NCBI GenBank assembly: GCA_950097015.1 | Contig: CATNEN010000002.1 | Coordinates: forward strand, 3,999,001 to 4,063,000 | Origin: Macrostomum hystrix | Taxonomy: Eukaryota; Platyhelminthes; Macrostomidae | Direction of reading: 5' to 3' | Length of the DNA stretch: 64,000 nt | Shown: piece after piece, positions 1 to 12,300 of the stretch | Layout of the letters: each line of letters starts with the position of its first letter | Numbering within the stretch: position 1 is the stretch's first letter | Notes under the pieces: model-generated | Database searches by the model: none | Told to the model about the DNA's origin: nothing | Seen by the model: the letters and a program-made list of their open reading frames with translations, nothing else | Program-made: the position numbers and the translations under genes

Positions 1-360
1 GCGGCGTCGCCGGAGCGGCTGGCCGAGCTGGAGGCCATTGCGGACCGGGCCCAGTCTCTCGGCTGCTCTCAGCGAGCCCAGCAGCTGGCGGCTCGTCACC
101 AGGCCGCTTGTCGGACAGCGGCCGATGCCGCGCGAAAGTCGGCCGCCAAATGGCAGGCTCACGCCGACCTCGACGCCGGCCTCTCTGACCTTGAGCAGTG
201 GCTGGCCGCAGCTGGCGATCGATTGGGCGCAGCTGGCGGCGATTTGGAACGACTCGCCGAGCTGCAGACTCAACTGGAGGCCGGCCGGGGTCGGCTCCGT
301 GCTGCCTCGGAGCTGGCAGATCGGGTGCTGCCGGACACCGCGCGGGCCGGTCAGGAGCAG
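1..360 (+). CDS. Spectrin-repeat exon (partial at window start)
   Basis: Frame 1 is open for 120 codons and ends CAG|gtgaga, phase 0. Helices carry the spectrin pattern, with W in AAKWQAHADLD followed by LEQWLAAAGDRL. The exon may begin before base 1. Confidence 0.9.
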
Positions 361-3300
361 GTGAGATTGGGAGACAGATTGTGCAAGATGGCTGTTCAAG
401 GTCACGGTCACGTGACTTTAATGCGTGCCGAATGTCACGTGATAAAGCAAATGCTCAAGGTCACAAAATATGCCGCAAAATTTAATTTTGCGCCCGCCGT
501 CGACAACCTCAGATTCGGGCTCGCTTAGCCAGCCTTCGTGACTCGTTCGATCGAGCCACCGGCGCCGCAGCCGAGGCTCGAACCCGGGCCGACGCTGCCG
601 CTGGCGCCGCCAAAGAATGCCGACGCGCCTGTGATCAACTCGAAGCCTGGCTGACCGACGCTGAGGCTCGGGCCTCCACAGCCGGCGCCCTGGTGCCAAC
701 GGCAGCTTCGACCAAGTCGGCAAAGATCAGCGGAGACTCGGAGCAGCAGCAGCTGGAGGAGAAGAAGGCGGCGCTGGAGCGACTGCGGGCTCTGTCGAAG
801 GAGGTCGACGGCAAGTCAAGCGCCTTCGCCCGCCTAGCCGAACGGGCCGCCGAGGTGGGCGCAGCTGCTGCCGGCTCGGGCGTGACTGCAGGCGTCGAGG
901 CTCAACAAGCCAGGGAGCTGGCCGACTCGCTGTGTCGAAGGTACTCCAGGCTGCAGGTGAGTTTTGTTTATTAATTACAATATCCCAACTTGATCCCATT
1001 GTCCCAGCCTAACATTATTCCATTATACCAAAAATGATCATTTTTTTCTAACGAAATCCCATTGTCCCAAAATGATCCCACTTCCCAAAAACGATCCTAT
1101 CATCCCAAAATGATCCCATTATCCCAAAATGATCCCCACTTCCCAAAAATGATCCTATCATCCCAAAATGATCCCATTGTCATTGCTAATGATCCCATTG
1201 TCCTTGTTCATGATCCCATTGTCCTTGTTCATGATCCCATTGTCCTAAAAACGAGTCCCTACTCATTCTACTCCCCCCAGGCCAATCTGGCCGGCCGAGT
1301 GTCCGAGCTCGAGTCGGCCGTCTCCGGCCAGGAGGAATTCGCGCTGGCAGCTCAACGCGCCGCCGCCTGGCTGGCTCAGGCGCAGACCCGGCTGGGCCGA
1401 TCGGCGGACCCGACTGGCGGCCGGGCCGACCTGGAAGCCCGACTCGAGCTGGCTGCCGCTCTGCGGACTGAGGCTAATCGAGAGGGCCAGGTGAGGATGC
1501 TGATTTTCGAATATTCATGTATTTTATCCTAAATCCTATCTTTCTAATCCCAATATTCAAATCCCAAATTAAATTCCTTATATTTAAACCCCAAATTTGA
1601 AATCCATTTTTAATCTCGACATTCGAATTGTTGATTTTAAATCTTAAATTATAAAATCTGATTTAAAAATGTGTCTAATCCCATCTTTTCAGTCGCTAGT
1701 CGACAAAGCCGCAGCCGCCGGTGACTACCTGGCCCGGCATCGACCATCGACTGCCGCCGCCGACACTGTCAATCAGCTGCGACGCGAACTGGCGACCCTA
1801 CTAGCCGGCGTCGACGATGCGGAAGCTCGTCTTGGCCGAGGCGTCGAACAGTGGCGCGCCTTTGGCGACGGCTGCCAGCGCTTCGCAGACTGGCTGCAGG
1901 ACGCCGAGACCAGACTGCGACGTGGCCCTGAACCGAGCGTCAGCCTGGAGACCAAGCAGAGACAGGCCAGGGACTTTCAGGTAGGTGGCTGCTTAATAAT
2001 TATTTCAGGAGGGCTGCGGAAAATGGCACATCACTTGGTGACACACGCACACAGATACTGTACGCAGGCACACGCTCACACAGGTGTGTACATCTGTCCC
2101 AAATGAATGTGGCCTCGCCGCGGAATCGAGCTCAGGGACCTTGGCGCAAAAGGCAAACGCGTTAGACCGCTTTGCCACCGACCCCCATGTGGCTGCTTTC
2201 TAGTTGCTGAAGAAATTTCAATTGAAGTCATTGCTGGAGATTGTGAAAAGTGTGATTCATTTGCTTAAAACTGGAGATCCCCACCAAACCCCTAAACCCC
2301 CAAACCCCAAACCCCAAACCCCAAACCCCTAAACCCCCAAACCCCTAAACCCCCAAACTCCCAAACCCCAAACCCCCCAAAATACCTACAGAAAAAACTG
2401 ATAACCTTGTTTCGTGCAACACATTAACACAAGTTTGTTCCATTAGAGAGCTGAATAAATTCTCTACATTTTAGCTGAATCTAGTGAGCTGTGCTCAAAT
2501 AAAGTTTAATGAAGACACAAATTTTCATCTTCCAGGCATCAAATTAAAAATTAGTAATGCAAAATCGTTAATATTTAATGCACTACTATGTAATAGTAGT
2601 GCATCAGCATTTCCTGTCTGATAAGTGTCAATTTTTGGGACAGCCAGTCAGCCTACACTGGTCGGGAAAATAGGGTTTAACGGGAACTTGTCTCTTGAAT
2701 CCCGAAATCTTAAATATCAGAGGATAACCCCTAGAATAAAAGATGTCATATATCCCAACTCTTTCTAAAATATCCCAAATCCCAAACTGAACAATCTTAA
2801 ATCCCAACTGAAATCTCATCAACATTTTCGCCCAAATCCCATCTTAAGAATGATTTTTCGCCACTGAGAAATCCCAAATCCCAAACTAGAAGCCCCATAA
2901 AAAATTCTTGATTTTTGTTTTACTCAACTGAAGCCCACAAACCTGTCGCAGGCATTCACTCGCCGACGTCATAAGTCTGTAGTGGTAAATAAATTATTAA
3001 AAGTCCAATTGATAAGTAGTATATCAACTAGACATGTCATTTCTGCAGTAAATATTATTTTTATAGACAAGTAGTTTTTATTGTTTTAAGTTTTCAGTCT
3101 CAAGCCTTCTCGTCTTGTTTTTTATAATCTAAAAATGAAGACAATTTTTCTTTCAATTTCTGTGTCGGCTCATTTCAAGCACAGCTATTTAAATATATAG
3201 ATGTGTCATAATCCTTATTTTATAAGTGCTAATTTAATGTTTTTCTCTCGCAGAATTATCTGCTGGTTAAATGGGTCCACGTGAGGGTAAGACTGAGAAT

Positions 3301-6300
3301 GCTGTCCAGTTATCCTCTGGTGTTCAGTAATTCTGGGATTGATTAATTATCTGTTATATCTGACGGAAAATAAAGACATTGTTTCTGTATATTTTAATAC
3401 TTAAAATCTATGCGAAAAAAGAATCTTACTTCTTTCACGCAGTACTACTGGCATTCGGTCTAGTAGTAGTGTACTTTGTACTTCACGTATGCACACCTAA
3501 AAGAAATTGAATAAAATCGCATGACAAAATCGTATGTCTCCTGGTGCACAAATCGTTATTGCATGGCATCTATCGGTCTAAAATGATAAAAATGAGAAAA
3601 CTGGATGTAGATAACAAATTTAGATTGCACAAACTTGAATGCAGGGAAAGTTTCACCATTTTTTTCTGTAAGTTAGATAACTTTGTGTTCAATATTTTAT
3701 TCGTATTACATCATTACCTAAAAATGCTTCACAAACAATCACAGGTGATTCAAGAGGAAATTAACAATCGCAAAGCAGACTTAGACAAGCTGCAGATCTT
3801 GGGTGAGCAGCTTGAGAAGACTACAAGGAGTCCGCAAATTTCTACCAGACTGTTGCAGCTGTCCTCCAAGTATCAGACTCTGTTGGCTCAGTGCACGGTA
3901 ATTTTCCATTGAAATCTTGCTATTTGCTTCGTTATTATAAATTTAGATTAAAAAAGCATTTTTGCCTACTTATGAGTAGAAATGCTAGTATTTTAGCGTC
4001 TAGATTTGCCTAGAAGCTTAAAAGCGCACGTAACAAATTTATTAGTTTAAAAGTTCTACGTTTTGTTAGTGTTCTAGTTTTAGTCTTTAATAATGTTGAC
4101 GATATTTAACAAATAGATCAACCCGCACTTTGCCAATTACCTGAGTTATAGTTAATAATTCTAGTCGATTTTCGGATTTGCAGTTAATTAATTAAATTTA
4201 TCTGCATGCACCGTTTATTTAAAACAACAGCAACAAACACAATTTGCACTTTACTCTGTTGCACTACAGGATCTGTTGGAAGTGAGTAAAAAATGCCAGA
4301 ATTCCCCTCTGTTGAACATCTAGCTCCTCTTTGATGATTTGTCTGATTGACTGAAAGTGAATGAATGAATAATTAGCTTTCCTTTCTCACCTGTGAAATT
4401 GAGTTTAACGTTTGTGTGACTCGTTCTAACAAAGACTGCGCACCAATATGTACTATTTAGCTATAAAAAGTTTCAAATTTGAATTTTTGTTTTAACATGA
4501 AATCTTATTTTAATAGTGGTCAGAATCATACTGCCTAAAGTAGCATTATAGAACTTTTTTCCAAAAAAAATTACACTTTATCTAGCACTAATAATCTTGG
4601 AATTCAGTACATGAAATCCCAACTAGGAGTATTCTATTCTTTAAGTTAATTTTCTCAAGTTCGTTTCCTTTTGATTTCAAATTAGACTATGTTTCAATGG
4701 CGGTGTCTATTATACCGTTTGATCTCAGTGAGACTGGGGAGAGATGAGACATGTGTTGTGTCTTGGCCTAATGGCCGACGGAGGGAGATGGGGGTTGGGT
4801 CCACCTGCCCGAGACACCCAGGTCCCAGACCAACCCTGCCTACGCCTAACAGACCTGATTGGTTCAGCGAGAGTTCACTGAGCCAACCGCCCTGAGACTA
4901 GCGAGAGTTCACTCGTCTCAGGTCCCTAACGGAGCGAGAGTTCACTCAGTACGCCCCACCGGCCCGACGCTATAATCCCCGGAATGAGGAAGACACGAGC
5001 TCACCTTGAACTTCCACGCAAGCTGATCGGCTCTACTCGTTTATTGCCGGCACTTGAATAACAACTATGATTGGTAGATAGGCAATGCACAGACTTGCAG
5101 AAAGGCAGGTAGGAAGTCGAGGCGGACGGGTTTACAGATAGGGCGGGGCGACTACTTATATAACTTACTGTAAAGGGCAGAAAAGAGGGAGAGAGAGAAA
5201 AATGAGACACAAAGCCTGGGTCACTGGCGGCTTATCCGGCCGCCAGCCAATGCGAGTGGCCCAGGTGAGGGGAGGGGTAGAGAGAGGCGGGGCTAGCGCA
5301 ACGCTGGGGCATGGGCAGGTGGGCGCAGAGAAGAAAAAAGGGGGGCTAGGCCGGGGTTGAGGCGTAAGCCTCTTACAAACCCTGACCTAGGCTGGCACGG
5401 GTGTAGGAAGGGGTGGGGCAGACAAACAACGCAGAGGGCACAAAGTGCATTTGCACGGCACCACACATGAAAGATATGAGACAGGGGAGAGGTAAGATAG
5501 GAGACAGACGAGGTACGGGGAGAGATGAGACATAGGAGAGTAAAGACAGTGAAGATATGATACAGGGGACAGACGAGACACCAGAAATATTATAATTCTC
5601 TAGCTTTTTCTATCCCACAGATTTATAATAGTGTTACATTTTTCTGAGTCGATTTTGAATTCGTGCCAATCTAACTAGAGTTTTTCATTCCGTTTCGCTT
5701 TCATTAAAATTAGTTTGTGAATCGCATTTGGTCCGTTATTGAATCGGAAACTAGACGCCAATATCATGTCAAGGAGAAAGTAATTAATATGACATATTTA
5801 TTAATGTGATTAAAACTCACGTTATAACAATGAGCCACATGGTTAATTCAATTAAAATGGCCTTCAGTGCAAGTCTTTTCTGTAAGTCTATCAGCCATCA
5901 AAGCATACCCAAATCTATCGTGTCAAGCTAATTTATCTAGCTAAAAATTTCTTGCGAATAAATCAACTAACAAAACAGAATAAACTTTTTGATAAGAATT
6001 ATCGTTTGTGGGTGACTCATACTACTTATAAAGTATTTTTTAAGTAGCATAACATGCACATTATCTCCGTTTGCGGGATTGCCAAGTTATGTTGCATTGG
6101 ACAAAATTTCCTACCTCGCCAAATTGTTTAGGAGGCCAATCAGAAGCTGCAGCAGGTCACGAAGGACACGAAATTGTTTGAGGATGCCAGAGACGATGCG
6201 AAGCAGTGGATTGAGCAGGCCACTCAGCGACTGCTCGGCTGCAGTAATTTTAGCGACGATCCGCGCCGACTAGCCGAGAAGAAGCGTACCGTGAAGGTCG

Positions 6301-9300
6301 GTAGTTCGAATACTGACATTGCTTATTCGCTATTATTCATATTATTTAGTTGGGTCGAATCTACAACCAGTGCACATCTGAGGATTTTCTTAGAAACTGG
6401 AATATGTTTCCTATGAAGTTTCCTAGAATAATTTGCGTTCTTGGAATATATTTTACTTAATCACAAATAAGTAAATACAATTATTTTATTATAGGGGTTG
6501 TAGCTTTGTACTCACAACTTGAAGATCGGGGGTTCGATTCCCGACTCGCCTGGAACAACTTGTGTCCCTTAGCAAGTCATTTAATTCTGCATTGCCACAG
6601 AACACCCAGGTGTTAAATTGATACCAGCATTAGCTGTGGTAATTGAGGGTGGGTGTGGCGTCCCCCCAGTCCATGGACTGAAGCTTTTGTCGCTTATTAT
6701 CCTCGTGAGAATATTGTGGGATAAATATTATGATAGCGCAAGCGTTTCACCTGGCAATCGCACAACACACTCTAGGACATCGCCGACAGCATGCTGGACG
6801 GTGAGAACAAGCTTGCAGCCATGCTGGAAGCCGGCGAGCGCGTGCTTCGCTCCACGGACAATCCCGACCGCGTCCGGCGCCAGATGGACGAAATTCGTCA
6901 AGACTGGAGCACGCTGAGAAAGCAGCTGCAGCAGGTGCAAGCCGGGGTGGAGAAATCCGCAGCCAAATGGTCCGACTTCCAGGACGTGTCACAGCGGCTG
7001 AACAGCTGGCTGAATGAAACTGAGAGAAGCCTCGGTCAGCTGAGCAATCCGAGAGCCGATCTAGGCGAGAGGCGAGCCATGCAGGACCGCCTGAGGGTGA
7101 GTTTCTGCGCCTCCCCACATTTCTGAACCTTGTTTTATCTATATTTCTACTAATAGTAGCAGTATGTGTTTTTTATTTAAAAAGTGTTTCCGAATCGACA
7201 TATAAAACCAGCCCAATTTGTTTGCTTTTAAGATTGAATTTAGAATTTCCCTCTGTCTTGCTAAATAGTCTCTATATTTAACCTTTTTTTAGTTTTTTTA
7301 TTAATAGACTTGCTATTTTTATGATCAAGAGCTTTTACTGTCTGATTACATACTACTGACTTGCACTACTTACAGCCGCCGGCAAGCTGCAAGCTATTCT
7401 CAGACAAGTGCAAAGCTAAGGTTTGTATTGATGCACTGCGAAAAAATTCCCATTTATTTATTTCGGCTTTGCACTTTTATCTCCTAAAAACATTTACAAA
7501 TACAACTGATGTTTCGATGTCACACTTCCCGTAATGTTTACATTTGTTCGCGATTTCAGCTATCGACTCTTTGTTTCACAATTGTTTAACAAATTGTACT
7601 CGCAAACACATAATTAACTTCGTGTAAAACTATACCATCTTTTCGTTTATCTAAATTAATTTATACTGTGTTAAATATTGTAATTCTAGCATGAAATAAT
7701 TACAAAACCAGACACCAAGTCCCAACCAATCAGTCCCCAAGTGCTGCGTCACGTGATTAGCTCGTAAATTGGCTCAATCGATGTGTCTGAATCTCGGTTT
7801 TCCTTACCCTGCGCTGACCAATCACAATCCACGCAGTCACGTGACTCACATTCGAACAATTTTTCTGTCTTTTTTTCAGTCGTTGAAAAACGAAGTTGAT
7901 CGCTGCGAGCCGGACTTGGAAGATCTTCAGCTGCTGTGCGACGAGCTGCTGTCCGTCGGCAAGCAGCCGGAGGTGGAGGCCGAGACAAAAAGCCTGAAGA
8001 GTCGCTACTACCAGCTGCGCAAGGCTGTCAATGCCAAGTCGGAAGAGCTCAACAAGGCCCAGAAGGAGCACCAGACCTATCATGACAGTCTGCAGGAGAG
8101 CGAGAAATGGATTCTGCAGACCAGCTTCCGTCTGATGGAGCAGAACTCGGCCCAATGTCCCAGCCTGGAGGAAGCACAGCGCCAACTAGATCAGCACAAT
8201 GTCGTCTGCCGCGAGATTGAAGATCATCAGCGATCAATTGAAAATGTCCGTCGTATGGGACGCCGGCTTGTTGAAGAGAATTCCGGAAATTATGAGCTGC
8301 GCACTGAGATTGAAGGCCAGCTTAGTGGACTGGATGAGAGCTATGCCAACTTGAAGGAGACGGCAGAACAGATTCGGGTAAGTGAAATTCAATGTACACT
8401 AGTTTGCTTATCGATCGACTGGAATGTCTATTTTTAGAAACAATAATGTTTAGAAAGCTGGCTTGGTTAATCAATAAACAATAAAATAGTTAACGTTGCT
8501 ATTTATAGAAACAAAGATTTAAAGTTTTGACTAAAGATTTTGCGTCGACTCAATTATTTTTGGCACTTGTTTGCTTACTGCTTCAGGTACGGTCACTCAG
8601 TTGTGACCACTAGTTCATGCCTGACTGTTTTTAGCCTCGAAAATTTCTTTCTAGGAAGCTAGAAAACAAAATAAAAAAGTAGAAAAGGAACCAATAAGAC
8701 GCTTTCCTATTATACAGAAAGGAATACCTAAGAGAAAATTTCACCGTTATCTTATCATTTCTTTCCTCAATTGGCCGTACATTGTCATGGGTCACCCCAA
8801 CTTGAAATGTACATTCGTTTCGTTCGGGCACCCTAACGCGAAAGGACAAGCCAATGTACATCAAGCCCTAGTCCTCCACACACTCCACTCTCGTCCCCTT
8901 CCTCCCTGTCTTGCCTTCGCTAAATCGTTTTGGTTCCGCTTAAAATTTCGTTGGGCAAAAACTCCAAGTGGCGGGCGGCGCGTCGTCCACTTCCATTTGG
9001 CCTTCCTTAGCCATAGAAAATGGACACCTTGTTTTTTTAACGTCTTTGTTTCGATAATTATCTCATTAAAAGCGCAAATATTGTCGTCATGTAGCTCGTA
9101 TTATAAATAGGCTGAAAGAGCGCTGTGCTGTAGACTCAAATGTTATTTAATGAGCTGCAAGGTAAATTGTGATGTTTATCACTCTGGCGGCTGTCGCTAG
9201 TGCGAGTCGTTCACGTAGAGAACATTTCTCATCCGAGTCTGAAGATTCAGATACAAACAAGAGCAATAATAATCTCGATGACTGCTTCACACAGGCTCGC

Positions 9301-12300
9301 CTAACAGACAATCAGCAGCGTTGGAAGGCCTATCGCGACGTTCTGAACTCAGCCGATCGCTACCTGCACACTGACCTCGTCGCCTGGTGGTCAGGCCGCG
9401 AGCCGCTGAATGTGCGCAGCTCCGAGGAGGCTCGCCAGCAGACTGAGGAGGCGCGCGCTGTTCAGTCCCGCCTGACTCAGCTGCGCTCCGACATTGTCAA
9501 CGCGGCGCTAAAGTGCGACTGTACTTCGCCCAGCGTTGTTGGCACTTCCGCAGCCGCCGCGGTGGCAGCCTCCGCCAGGCGTCGATACAGCGGTGGCAGT
9601 GGAAGCTTCTTCGATGGAACCGGCGGCACTAATAGGCGATCTCCGTCGCCTCTGCTGGCTGGACCGACCACCGCCTCGATGTCGGCCACAGGCGGACCTT
9701 CCGAGACCACTCGCCTAGCCGAGAAAGTGTCTCGCGATCTACAGGTAAGCGAATGAGGCGCGCAAAATACAACAATTCAAGTTTTTATATTTCTACTAAC
9801 AGTAGAGTAGAAAGAATTCTGTTTTCATTTCATTAAATTATCTAAAGAATGTTGCTCAACAACTTGTCCCGCAACCAGGCCAATCTCGATCGCATCGATC
9901 GCCGCCTAGCTGAACTGTCCTTCCGTCGCGACGGCCTGGAACGCGTCGACTCCGAGGCCGACGAAGTCGCCGATTGGCTGCGTGACAAAGAGGCCGAAGC
10001 TGCCTCCCTTCAGGACGCATCGGCATTGGAACGCCTCCGAGACGAAGTGGCCTCCAGGTCGTTCTCCTCGGCTCTGTTCGAAGCCCGGCCGGAGCTTCGA
10101 GCTCAACGCGACGCCCTGTTGAAACGACTGGACGCCGCTCTGAATCAGCGTAGACAGGCTCAGGCCGCCGAAGCCGAGTACAGAAGGCGGCAAGCAGCTT
10201 TGGACAGCGAGGTGGATTCCGTGATGAAGCGGGTGGACAATAGGCAGACGGCTTCTGCCCAGACCCTTGATCAGGTGGACTACATGCGGGTGAGTCTCGT
10301 ATCTTACAAACAATCTCCCGACTGTTTGAATGCACTGTCCTAGAAATCTGTTTCCAGGAATTCGCAAGTCTCTTTTTTGTTTCCTAGAATCCTCAATTTT
10401 CTTCAGTTTCCTAGAATCCTAAAGTTTCTTCAGTTTCCTAGAATCCTCAATTTTCTTCAGTTTCCTAGAATCCTCGAGTTTCTTCAGTTTCCTAGAATCC
10501 TCAAGGTTCTTCAGTTTCCTAGAATCCTCAAGGTTCTTCAGTTTCCTAGAATCCTCGAGTTTCTTCAGTTTCCTAGAATCCTCAATTTTCTTCAGTTTCC
10601 TAGAATCCTAAAGTTTCTTCAGTTTCCTAGAATCCTCGAGTTTCTTCAGTTTCCTAGAATCCTCAAGTTTCTTCAGTTTCCTAGAATCCTCGAGTTTCTT
10701 CAGTTTGTTTTTAGGAACTTTTTCCTAGTAACCCCTGGTTTCCTAGCTTCCAAGAACCTCCATTTAAGTCTTCATTTTTTATTTCTAAGTTTAACAACAG
10801 AACTTCTCTTTTTTGATCCTTCAATTAAATTTTTAACGCACTATAAATCGTTAGAATGTGTCAGCGAAAGAGAATGCTTTGTACTTTTAAACTAGCTGTA
10901 CTTTTTCGTTATTACTTTTCAAGCGTCCACGATTTACTTATCGGGGAAAAATAACTTGACATCGTTATTAACGAAATTCCGTGTACTTTATTTAGTAGAA
11001 AAAAACTAACTGCTTTGGTTTTGTACTTTAACAAAGAATAGCTAACATATTTTAAAATAACATTCTAACGTTTTATTTTACTTTTATTTTTAATCTGAGC
11101 TAAATAAAAAAAACTAGAATGTATTAATATAGTTCACATCTATAGGCTAGAATTATAAATTATTGAAGCTAGAAAATATTCGTTAGGTCAATAATTAACA
11201 AGCAAAGCGAAGCAAACGAAATTGAAAATTATTTCCATTTATTCTCAGGTTTATCATTTTGCTCCTTTATTTGATTTCCTAACCTTGAATGTGCTCATCC
11301 CATTATTATTAGCTTCACTATCACCTGACTGTGTCAAGTGTACTTTTATGCTTTGTTCAATCGTTGTCACAACTACTTTAAGTAGCTCTTTTAGATATGC
11401 TATTGCTTCCTTTCGCGTTCACGGCTATAATTTATTTATTGTATTATATTCTGCACAACTATATTGACTGTCTTATCCTAGTTACTGTTCATTATGCTTT
11501 ATCCTGGAACTTTTGTATATGGACAGTGTACTTTTAAGTCACACTTGTACACATTCTATGTAAAACCTGCTTTTTAAATTCACCTATCCACTCGGTGTCT
11601 GTGACTCCGCTCTGCAAGTCAAATTTATTCGCGCATTGTTTTTTTAATTGTTCATCGATCTTTCGCTGGCTATTACGGCTTGCCTTACTATACATGCTAT
11701 CCAGTAAACTAATACTGCTTTTCTTTGTGTAAATAGCATTCCTTCCTTATGGTACTCGAACTGCGACTGCGCTACTAACTCCCTGCCTTCACAACCTGCC
11801 TTCGCACCCTGCCTTCACACCCTGCCTTCACACCCTGCCTTCACTCCCTGCCTTCACACCCTGCCTTCACACCCTGCCTTCACACCTTGCCTTCACTCCC
11901 TGCCTTCACTCCCTGCCTTCACACCCTGCCTTCACACCCTGCCTTCACTCCCTGTCTTCACTCCCTGCCTTCACACCCTGTCTTCACACCCTGCCTTCAC
12001 ACCCTGCCTTCACACCCTGCCTTCACACCCTGCCTTCACTCCCTGCCTTCACACCCTGCCTTCACCCCCTGCCTTCACACCCTGCCTTCACACCCTGCCT
12101 TCACTCCCTGCCTTCACACCCTACCTTCACACCCTGCCTTCACAACCTGCCTTGACAACCTGCCATCACACCCTGCCTTTCACTCCCTGCCTTCACACCT
12201 TGCCTTCACACCTTGCCTTCACACCCTGCCTTCACACCCTGCCTTCACACCCTGCCTTCACAACCTGCCTTCACACCCTGCCTTCGCAACCTGCCTTCAC

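Noticed and set aside
6500-6552. tRNA gene at a GGTTCGATTCCCG box
   Set aside because: Part of SINE family B; no convincing cloverleaf stem pairing by eye.
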